Source of the DNA: RYN-230 sp963844695
GTDB lineage: Bacteria; Actinomycetota; Actinomycetes; Streptosporangiales; Streptosporangiaceae
DNA: 64,000 nucleotides
Reading direction: 5' to 3'
NCBI GenBank assembly: GCA_963844695.1
Contig: CAWJPL010000007.1
Coordinates: 124,001-188,000, forward strand
The notes under the pieces were generated by a model. It was given only the letters and a program-made list of their open reading frames with translations, was not told where the DNA came from and made no database searches. The position numbers and the translations under genes were made by a program. This document shows, piece after piece, positions 57,629-64,000 of this stretch (position 1 is its first letter; every line of letters starts with the position of its first letter).

Positions 57629-57904
57629 CGCCTCGCGCTTCATCCGGCGCCGCTCGCGCTCGGACAACCCGCCCCAGATGCCGAAGCGCTCGTCATGCTC
57701 GAGCGCGTACTCCAGGCATTCCACCCGGACCTCACAGCCCCGGCAGACCTTCTTGGCCTCCCGGGTGGAGCCACCCTTCTCAGGGAAGAAAGCCTCCGGA
57801 TCCGTCTGTGCGCACAAGGCGCGATCTTGCCAGCCAGGCTCGGCGGCGTCATCGACACCAATTCCGAACCCGACGGACGCCAGCGGGACGATGACGTCAG
57901 CCAC
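57623..57904 (-). CDS. whiB: WhiB-family iron-sulfur regulator
   Basis: 93 residues from GTG 57904 with AGGAGGT five bases upstream. Four Fe-S cysteines: ALCAQTD, then CRGCEVRVEC. The GIWGG turn (FGIWGGLSERERRRMKREAV) and the basic C-terminus complete the Wbl fold. By position next to fbiA-fbiB and manB it is the orthologue of Streptomyces WhiB and mycobacterial WhiB2/WhmD, which control septation and sporulation together with WhiA. A good promoter lies 60 bases upstream. Confidence 0.93.
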   Translation of the reverse strand: MADVIVPLASVGFGIGVDDAAEPGWQDRALCAQTDPEAFFPEKGGSTREAKKVCRGCEVRVECLEYALEHDERFGIWGGLSERERRRMKREAV

Positions 57905-57971
57905 CGTGCACCTCCTACCCCTTCGATGCCCGTGTCCTCTCCCCCGGAACACGGAAAACTACACGCTTGAA

Positions 57972-58001
57972 ATTACACCCGCGTGTCTTGCGTCGCGTCA
58001 A
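57972..58001 (-). promoter_or_regulatory. Strong candidate promoter of whiB
   Basis: On the minus strand TTGACG (58001-57996), 18 bases, TGTAAT (57977-57972). Predicted start about 57964, giving a 60-base leader with the AGGAGGT ribosome site at its end. Close to the actinobacterial housekeeping consensus. Confidence 0.6.
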
Positions 58002-58164
58002 GCTGGATACGTGGTAAAGGCAATATTCTTGACCCTGATGACGGGAAAGTCCGCCCAGAAACCTGAGGCCCCAGCATCGTCACGGGCCGTTCCAGGCCCC
58101 TGGAAACGGGCTTCCCGGGGGGTTCGCGGGAACCCGCTGAGCCAGGGTTGCAAGACTGGCCGCC

Positions 58165-59190
58165 ATGCGCATCACCGTGCTGGCAGGCGGAGTCGGGGCC
58201 GCGCGTTTCCTGCGCGGGCTGAAGGCTGAGGCCCCGGACGCCGACATCACCGTCATCGGCAATACCGGCGACGACATCACCCTGTTCGGCCTGCACGTCT
58301 CGCCTGACCTGGACACTGTGATGTACACGCTCGGCGGCGGGATCAGCGAGGAGCAGGGCTGGGGCCGGGACTCCGACACGTTCACCGTCCTGGCCGAGCT
58401 CAAGGCCTACGGAACCGGCACCGGCTGGTCCGGGCCGGACTGGTTCAACCTGGGCGACAAGGACTTCGCCACGCACATCGTCCGGACCAGCATGCTGGCC
58501 GCCGGGCAGCCGCTGTCAGCGGCCACGGCGGCGCTGTGCCAGCGCTGGCAGCCCGGGGTGACGCTGATCCCGATGACGGACGACCGGACCGAGACCCACG
58601 TGATCCTGGCCGACGGCCCGGGACAGCAGCCGGGCCAGCCTGCTCAGCCGGGCCAGGCCGCTCAGCCGGGCCAGGCCGGGTCCCGCCGCGTCGTGCATTT
58701 CCAGGAGTGGTGGGTGCGGCTGCACGCCTCCGTGCCCGCGACCGACATCATCGTCGAGGGGGCGGCCGAGGCCCGGCCCGCCCCGGGCGTCCTGGAGGCG
58801 ATCGCCGCGGCCGACGTGATCCTTTTCCCGCCCTCCAACCCGGTGGTCAGCATCGGCGCCATCCTCGCCGTGCCCGCGATCGCCGACGCCGTCCGGGCCA
58901 AGACCGTCGTCGGGGTCTCCCCGATCATCGGCGGGGCGCCGGTGCGCGGCATGGCCGACGCCTGCCTCGCCGCCATCGGGGTGCCCGCCACCGCCCAGGC
59001 CGTCGCGGCCCACTACGGTCCGCAGTTGCTGAACGGATGGCTGGTAGACGAACAGGACAAGGCCGCCGTGGACGCGCCGGAGCTGGCCGGGATCACGGTC
59101 CGCGCGCTGCCGCTCTACATGACCAGCCTCGCCACCACCGCCACCATCGCCCGGGCCGCGCTCGACCTGGCCCAGGAGCTGCGCGGATGA
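58165..59190 (+). CDS. fbiA: FbiA/CofD, 2-phospho-L-lactate (phosphoenolpyruvate) transferase of F420 synthesis
   Basis: 341 residues, ATG 58165. Opens MRITVLAGGVGAARFLRGL with the GTP/deazaflavin-binding glycine loop, then VIGNTGDDITLFGLHVSPDL and DTVMYTLGGG. Transfers the lactyl or dehydrolactyl phospho-group to the deazaflavin Fo to build F420-0. An insert of three 18-base repeats (58627-58680) encodes GQPAQPGQAAQPGQA in a surface loop near residue 160. Stop overlaps the fbiB start. Confidence 0.95.
   Translation: MRITVLAGGVGAARFLRGLKAEAPDADITVIGNTGDDITLFGLHVSPDLDTVMYTLGGGISEEQGWGRDSDTFTVLAELKAYGTGTGWSGPDWFNLGDKDFATHIVRTSMLAAGQPLSAATAALCQRWQPGVTLIPMTDDRTETHVILADGPGQQPGQPAQPGQAAQPGQAGSRRVVHFQEWWVRLHASVPATDIIVEGAAEARPAPGVLEAIAAADVILFPPSNPVVSIGAILAVPAIADAVRAKTVVGVSPIIGGAPVRGMADACLAAIGVPATAQAVAAHYGPQLLNGWLVDEQDKAAVDAPELAGITVRALPLYMTSLATTATIARAALDLAQELRG
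58627..58680. repeat. Three 18-base tandem repeats inside fbiA
   Basis: CAGCCGGGCCAGCCTGCT, CAGCCGGGCCAGGCCGCT and CAGCCGGGCCAGGCCGGG at 58627, 58645 and 58663. In frame, adding a Gln/Pro/Ala loop to FbiA. Confidence 0.9.
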
Positions 59191-60500
59191 CCGTCAGCGG
59201 GCTGGGCGGTCTCAGCACCGGGCGCGCCGTCTCGGTAACCGGCGTCCCCGGCGTCCCCGAGATCGGCGCGGGCGACGATCTGGCCCGCCTCATCGCGGAC
59301 GCCGCGCCGGACCTGGCCGACGGCGACATCGTGGTGATCACCTCCAAGATCGTCAGCAAAGCGGAGGGCCGCGTCATCCGGGCCGACCGGGACAAGGCGA
59401 TCGACGCCGAGACGGTCCGGGTAGTGGCGCAGCGCGGCCCGGCCCGCATCGTGGAGACCCACCACGGCCTGGTGCTCGCCGCGGCCGGGGTAGACGACTC
59501 CAACACCGCCCCGGGCACGGTGGCGCTGCTGCCCGCGGACCCGGACCACTCGGCCCGCCAGATCCGCCGCGGGCTGCGCGACCGGCGGGGCGTCACCGTC
59601 GCGGTGGTGATCACCGACACCATGGGGCGGCCCTGGCGGATGGGCCAGGCCGACGCGGCCATCGGCGTCGCCGGGCTGGCCCCGCTGCGCGACTACCGCG
59701 GCCAGGCGGACACCTTCGGCCAGACGCTGGAGGTCACGGTCACGGCCGTCGCGGACGAACTGGCGTCGGCCGCGGACCTGGTCAAGGGCAAGCTGGCTGG
59801 CATCCCCGTGGCCCTGGTCCGGGGGCTGGCGGACCTGGTCAGCGAGGCCGACGGCCCCGGCGCCCAGGCGCTGATCCGGCCGGCCGCGGAGGACATGTTC
59901 CGCTACGGCGCGTCCGAGGTACTGGCCGCGCGGCGGACAGTCCGGGAGTTCACCGCCGACCCGGTGGACGCCGAGGCGGTGCGCCGCGCGATCGCAGCCG
60001 CCCTCACCGCGCCCGCGCCGCATCACTCCACGCCGTGCCGGTTCGCGGTGCTGGCCTCAGCCGGGGCCCGGACCGCGCTGCTCGACGACATGCTGGCCGC
60101 GTGGATCTCCGACCTGCGCGCGGACGGGTTCACCGAGGAGCAGATCGCCCGGCGGGTCCGGCGCGGCGAGCCACTGCGCCGCGCACCGCTGATCATCGTG
60201 CCGTGCCTGGTCACCGACGCGGCCCACGCCTACCCGGACGCGCGGCGGCGGGCCGCCGAGCGGGAGATGTTCGTGGTGGCGGCGGGGGCGGCCGTGCAGA
60301 ACCTCCTGGTCGCGCTGGCCGTGGAGGGCCTGGGCTCGTGCTGGGTGTCCAGCACCATGTTCTGCCGGCCGGTCGCGGCGGCCGCCCTGGACCTGCCGGA
60401 CGGCTGGGAGCCGATGGGCGCGGTCGGCGTGGGCCACCCGGCGGCCCCAGCCCCCGATCGCCCCCCGCGTGACCCCGACGACTTCATCCTCACCCGCTGA
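59187..60500 (+). CDS. fbiB: FbiB, F420-0:gamma-glutamyl ligase fused to nitroreductase-like domain
   Basis: 437 residues, ATG 59187 overlapping fbiA (ATGA). N-terminal CofE domain (1-240): SVTGVPGVPEIGAGDDL, VVITSKIVSKAEGR, VVITDTMGRPWRMGQ. C-terminal nitroreductase-type domain (250-437): RRTVREFTADPVD, AAVQNLLVALAVEGLGSCWV. Adds the poly-glutamate tail and, via the C-terminal domain, reduces dehydro-F420 (known for mycobacterial FbiB). Full length for the fusion form of actinobacteria. Confidence 0.95.
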   Translation: MTVSGLGGLSTGRAVSVTGVPGVPEIGAGDDLARLIADAAPDLADGDIVVITSKIVSKAEGRVIRADRDKAIDAETVRVVAQRGPARIVETHHGLVLAAAGVDDSNTAPGTVALLPADPDHSARQIRRGLRDRRGVTVAVVITDTMGRPWRMGQADAAIGVAGLAPLRDYRGQADTFGQTLEVTVTAVADELASAADLVKGKLAGIPVALVRGLADLVSEADGPGAQALIRPAAEDMFRYGASEVLAARRTVREFTADPVDAEAVRRAIAAALTAPAPHHSTPCRFAVLASAGARTALLDDMLAAWISDLRADGFTEEQIARRVRRGEPLRRAPLIIVPCLVTDAAHAYPDARRRAAEREMFVVAAGAAVQNLLVALAVEGLGSCWVSSTMFCRPVAAAALDLPDGWEPMGAVGVGHPAAPAPDRPPRDPDDFILTR

Positions 60501-60510
60501 CCGCACCCCT

Positions 60511-60580
60511 CGCGGGACCCAGCCATCCCTCGCGGGACCCAGCCATCCCTCGCGGGACCCAGCCATCCCTCCGGGGACCC
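60511..60580. repeat. 20-base tandem repeats after fbiB
   Basis: Three exact copies of CGCGGGACCCAGCCATCCCT (60511, 60531, 60551) and a partial diverged fourth. They start 10 bases after the fbiB stop, in the space to the convergent oxidase gene. No spacers, so not CRISPR; no clear hairpin, so not an evident terminator. Confidence 0.95.
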
Positions 60581-60616
60581 TCAGACCCCGCTCCCTCGCG
60601 GGCCGCGGGACTGGCG

Positions 60617-62019
60617 CTAGATCTCCAGGCGGCGGGACAGGTCGGAGGCGAACACGCCGCCAGGGTCCAGCTCCGCCCGGAGCTTGCGGAACTCCTCCAG
60701 CCGCGGGTACATCCCGGCGAAAACCCGGGGCCGCACCCGGGAGTCCTTGGCCAGGTAGACCCGGCCGCCAGCGTCCAGTACCTCGTCGTCGAGCTGGTCC
60801 AGCAGCCCGGCCAGGCCCGGCGTGCCCGCCGGGAAGTCCAGCGCCAGCGTCCAGCCCGGCAGCGGGAAGGACAGGAACCCCGGGTCGGCGGGGCCGAACC
60901 GCTTGAGCACGGTCACGAACGAGGGGGCCCGGGCGCCGCTGATCCGCTGCAGCGCCCGGCGCACCACCCCGTCCTGGCCGAAGGGCACCACGAACTGGTA
61001 CTGGCGGAAGCCCGCCGGGCCGTACACGCGATTCCAGTTCCTGATCCCGTCCAGCGGGTGGAAGAACGCGCCGATGGTCTGGATCTCGCCCTCCCGCCGT
61101 CGCGGGGCCTTGCGGAACCAGGCTTCGTTGGCCAGCCCGACCGTCACCGGGTTCAGCAACCCGGACGGGAAGCCCCGTGGGGCGCCCACCCGGGCGCCGG
61201 GCCGGAACGCCAGCGGGTCCCGCCGGTCCTTCGGCCCCAGATCCCCGGGCGCCGCGAAATCGCCGCTGGTGATCACGGACCGGCCGAGGCTGGTCCCGCG
61301 GGCCAGGCAGTCCGTCCAGGCCACGGTGTAGCCGTACCGGTCGTCGGTGGCGGACAGGTACGCCATGGTCTCGTCGATGTCCGCGGTGCGGACGGTGTCC
61401 ACCCGGACCCGGGACGTCCGCACCGGCGTCAGCTGGACGGCCGCGGCCAGGATGACGCCGGTCAGGCCCATCCCCCCGGCCGTGGCCCAGAACAGGCGGG
61501 GATCACCGCCAGGCGTCACCCGGCGCTGGCGGCCGTCCGGCAGCAGCAGGTCGAACCACGGCACGTGCTGGGCGAAGCTGCCCGCCGCGTGGTGATTCTT
61601 GCCGTGCACGTCCGCGGCGATCGCCCCGCCCACGGTGACCTGCCGGGTCCCGGGCGAGACCGGCACGAACCAGCCGGCGGCAGGCCCGCCACCATGAGCT
61701 GCTCCAGGCTGGTCCCGGCGTCGCAGGTGACCAGCCCGGTGCTGGTGTCGAAGCTGGTGATCCGGCGCATGGCGGTGGTGCCGATGACCAGCCCGCCGCC
61801 GCACTGGGCCGCGTTGTTGTAGCTGCGGCCCAGGCCACGCGCGATCACCCCGCGGCCGGGGGCGCTGGCCAGCAACTCCGCGACCTGCCCCGGATCGGCG
61901 GGCTCCGCCAGCTGAGCGGCCGATGGTGCGATCCGGCCCCACCCGGTGAGCTCCGCCCGGCGGCTGGCCGGCCCGCGGTGGCTGGCCCGCGCTGACGGCC
62001 CGGCCATCCGATCTGCCAT
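60617..62019 (-). CDS. dprE1: DprE1-like FAD-dependent oxidase (one apparent frameshift)
   Basis: About 468 residues from ATG 62019 (second ATG at 62007). Close to decaprenylphosphoryl-ribose 2'-oxidase: LTGWGRIAPS, FAD-binding ARGLGRSYNNAAQ, PVSPGTRQVTVGGAIA, HGKNHHAAGSF, LFWATAGGMGLTG, YGPAGFRQYQFVVPFGQ, VYLAKDSR (active-site Lys). The Cys attacked by benzothiazinones in M. tuberculosis (GWNICVDF) is Ala here (GWTLALDF). The frame breaks once near 61680: VAGLP to AGWFVPV, one lost G in CTGCCGCCGG. Might supply arabinose donors or act on another sugar-lipid. No dprE2 adjacent in the window. Confidence 0.83.
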
Positions 62020-62162
62020 CCCCTCATCCCCTCCGCTTGCGGGTTTGCCCAGGCCGGCCGACGATCATTCCCGCTTACGGCCTGCCGTCCGCGCCGCCGC
62101 CCCGGTCAGGCTATGAGGCGCCAGGGTGCGGGAGGCACCGTCCGGCGGATCAGCGCCGGCTG

Positions 62163-62202
62163 GGGCGCCGCCGTGGCGGTCAGGGCGCCGCCCTGGCGGT
62201 CA
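62163..62202. repeat. 20-base tandem duplication at the fbiC stop
   Basis: GGGCGCCGCCGTGGCGGTCA at 62163 and GGGCGCCGCCCTGGCGGTCA at 62183. The last three bases of the second copy are the fbiC stop codon. Similar in kind to the duplications after fbiB and whiB. Confidence 0.9.
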
Positions 62203-64000
62203 GGGCATGGCCAGCGGCAGTGGCGTCCGGGTGCCGCGTACTGACTCGCACACCCCGTCGCTGGCCGCCGCGGCCGCCAGGCGATCCGGCGCGGGCTGCC
62301 CGTAGGTCGTGGTGCGCTGGCGCAAAGGCCGCTCCAGCGGCGCCACCAGCTCCGCGAACTGGCTGATCGTCTTGAAGGACCCGTTCTGCGAGCCGGCCAT
62401 CCGGCTGATCGTCTCTTCCATGAGCGTGCCGCCCAGGTCGTTCACGCCGCCCTGGAGCACGTCCCGGCACACGTCCTCGCCCAGCTTGACCCAGGAGCAC
62501 TGGATTGAGCTGATCGCGCCGTGCAGCATGATCCGGGACACCGCGTGCACGGCCCGGTTCTCCCGCCGGGTGGGTCCTGGCCGGGCCAGCCCGGCCAGGT
62601 AGATGGGCGCGCTCGCGTGCACGAACGGGAGCAGCACGAACTCGGTGAAGCCGCCGGTGCGCTCCTGGATGCCGCGGATGACCCGGAGATGCCCGACCCA
62701 GTGCGCCGGGGTGTCCACGTGCCCGTACATCATCGTCGCGCTGGTCGGGAAGCCCAGCTCGTGTGCGGTGGTGATGACCTCGATCCAGGCGGACGCGGGC
62801 AGCTTGCCCTTGGTGAGCACCCACCGGACGTCGTCGTCGAGGATCTCCGCGGCGGTGCCCGGCAGCGACCCGACCCCGGCTTCCCGGGCGCGGACCAGCC
62901 AGTCGCGGATGCTGAGCCCGGTCCGCGACGCGCCGTTCACCACCTCCATCGGCGAGAACGCGTGCACGTGCAGGTCCGGGACCCGCCGCTTGACCTCCGC
63001 GGCGATGTCGAAGTAGGCCGTGCCGGGCAGGTCCGGGTGGATGCCGCCCTGCATGCAGACCTCGGTGGCCCCGGCCTGCCACGCCTCCTCGGCCCGGTCG
63101 CCGATCTGGGCCAGGGACAGCGTGTAGGCGTCGGCGTCGGTGCGGCGCTGGGCGAACGCGCAGAACCGGCAGCCGGTGTAGCAGACGTTGGTGAAGTTGA
63201 TGTTCCGGGTCACGACGTAGGTCACGTCGTCGCCGGCCGTGTCCCGGCGCAGCCCGTCGGCCAGCGCGGCCAGGGCGGTCAGTTCCGGGCCGTCGGCGTC
63301 CAGCAGCGCCAGAGCCTCGGCGTCGGTGATCGCGGCCGGGTCACGTTCCGCGCTGCGCAGTGCCGCGGCCACGTCGGGCCGCAGCCGTCGTGGGGCGTCC
63401 CGGCGGGCTTCGGGGGCGATCCGCGTGGCGACTTCGGCCCAGTCCCCGTAGACCTCCGAGAAGTCCTCCCGCCGGTCAGCCGTCCGCCCGGTGGTGTCGA
63501 TGGTGACGTGCAGGTCGGTCCGGCCGGCCGCCTCGCCCCAGCCGCCGTCCGGCTCCTGCCAGGGCAGGCCCGCGGGCCGGGCGTCTGGGCGGGCCAGCCC
63601 GGTGGCCGGGTCGGCCAGGGCGGCCACATGGGCGGCGAGCCTCGGGTCGAGCCACGGCTCGCGCAGGTAGCCCGGGTAGATCGTGAGACGCTCGTGCAGC
63701 GTCAGGCCGGCCGCGGCGGTCTGCTGGGCCAGCTCGTCGATCTGCGGCCAGGGCCGCTCCGGGTTGACGTGGTCCGGGGTGAGCGGCGACACGCCGCCCC
63801 AGTCGTCGATCCCGGCCGCCAGGATCAGCCGGTACTCCTCGCCGATCAGGTTCGGCGGGGCCTGGATCCGCATGGCGGGCCCGAGCACCAGCCGGGTGAC
63901 CGCGATCGTGGCCGCCAGGTCGTCGAGTTCGGCGTCCGGCACCCCGCGCATCTTCGTGTCCGGCTTGGCCCGGAAGTTCTGCACGATCACTTCCTGGATG
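62200..64000 (-). CDS. fbiC: FbiC, Fo synthase (radical SAM), C-terminal two-thirds
   Basis: 600 residues visible; the N-terminus lies beyond the window. FbiC joins CofG and CofH activities to make the deazaflavin Fo from tyrosine and a diaminouracil. The visible start (IVQNFRAKPDTKM) is the end of the CofG core; the second radical-SAM domain shows the cluster motif CYTGCRFCAFAQRR, then VCMQGGIHPDLPG, MMYGHVDTP and LPFVHASAPIY. C-terminus TPLPLAMP before the stop within a 20-base duplication. Together with fbiA and fbiB this makes three of the F420 genes within 6 kb; fbiD is not in the window. Confidence 0.95.
   Translation of the reverse strand, partial: IQEVIVQNFRAKPDTKMRGVPDAELDDLAATIAVTRLVLGPAMRIQAPPNLIGEEYRLILAAGIDDWGGVSPLTPDHVNPERPWPQIDELAQQTAAAGLTLHERLTIYPGYLREPWLDPRLAAHVAALADPATGLARPDARPAGLPWQEPDGGWGEAAGRTDLHVTIDTTGRTADRREDFSEVYGDWAEVATRIAPEARRDAPRRLRPDVAAALRSAERDPAAITDAEALALLDADGPELTALAALADGLRRDTAGDDVTYVVTRNINFTNVCYTGCRFCAFAQRRTDADAYTLSLAQIGDRAEEAWQAGATEVCMQGGIHPDLPGTAYFDIAAEVKRRVPDLHVHAFSPMEVVNGASRTGLSIRDWLVRAREAGVGSLPGTAAEILDDDVRWVLTKGKLPASAWIEVITTAHELGFPTSATMMYGHVDTPAHWVGHLRVIRGIQERTGGFTEFVLLPFVHASAPIYLAGLARPGPTRRENRAVHAVSRIMLHGAISSIQCSWVKLGEDVCRDVLQGGVNDLGGTLMEETISRMAGSQNGSFKTISQFAELVAPLERPLRQRTTTYGQPAPDRLAAAAASDGVCESVRGTRTPLPLAMP

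Noticed and set aside
60511..60580. CRISPR array after fbiB
   Set aside because: The 20-base units are directly contiguous with no spacers; no cas genes nearby.

Overview
The window comes from a very GC-rich actinomycete. Nearly every real gene shows the strong G/C bias at third codon positions typical of that group, and the antisense strands are full of long open frames that do not code. Actinobacterial markers include AdnAB, MtrAB-LpqB, a WhiB regulator, coenzyme F420 genes (fbiA, fbiB, fbiC), MoeZ and a SpoIIM-like protein. From memory, the order of core genes follows Mycobacterium tuberculosis Rv3201c to Rv3262 (adnB-adnA, alkyltransferase-like, moeZ, secA, hpf, lpqB-mtrB-mtrA, ahcY, SIS isomerase, manB, DUF3499, metallopeptidase-like, whiB, fbiA-fbiB). 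Parts also match the Streptomyces secA-hpf-mtrAB-ahcY-manB-whiB block. I cannot name a genus. A sporulating or filamentous lineage is plausible but not shown.

Layout. 0-8.7 kb: minus-strand genes moeZ, a membrane protein, a mycosin-like subtilase, an alkyltransferase-like protein (ATL) and the AdnAB double-strand-break resection machine, then a small divergent DUF gene. 8.7-20 kb: secA, a small membrane protein, a YcaQ-type glycosylase, a PadR-regulated FtsX-type ABC exporter, an orphan NarL-type response regulator and the ribosome hibernation factor. 20-26 kb: lpqB-mtrB-mtrA-mtnA with overlapping stops and starts. 26-32 kb: a plus-strand run of membrane protein, DUF4129, DUF4350, MoxR and DUF58. 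32-39.5 kb: an accessory block (hydrolase, cupin, aldo-keto reductase/TetR pair, MarR plus DrrAB exporter, VOC protein, ArsR-SRPBCC fusion). 39.5-41.5 kb: divergent SpoIIM and RDD proteins, which I believe normally lie close to MoxR/DUF58. 41.5-45 kb: a divergent paralogue of S-adenosylhomocysteine hydrolase, the canonical enzyme and an odd MerR regulator. 45-50.6 kb: cation efflux, sugar-phosphate isomerase, Trm112-like protein, phosphomannomutase, DUF3499 and a metallopeptidase-like protein. 50.6-58 kb: DUF5719, a giant membrane glycosyltransferase and WhiB. 58-64 kb: fbiA-fbiB, a DprE1-like oxidase and fbiC (cut by the window end).

Two themes cut across the annotation. First, at least twelve apparent single-base frameshifts lie in otherwise well-conserved genes (adnA, the FtsX permease three times, DUF4129, DUF4350, the DrrA-like ATPase, the VOC protein, DUF5719, the glycosyltransferase three times, the DprE1-like gene). 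This density points to indel errors in the assembly more than to a cluster of pseudogenes, so these genes are annotated across the shifts. Second, short tandem repeats are everywhere. Units of 15 or 18 bases lie in frame inside genes, and units of 14, 15 or 20 bases lie at gene ends.

Most interesting biologically: the tandem AhcY paralogue with altered catalytic residues; the ArsR-SRPBCC fusion with a perfect palindrome just upstream; the accessory block splitting a conserved membrane gene cluster; an ATL and a mycosin-like protease coupled upstream of AdnAB; and a DprE1-like enzyme, without the Cys targeted by benzothiazinones, inside an F420 locus.
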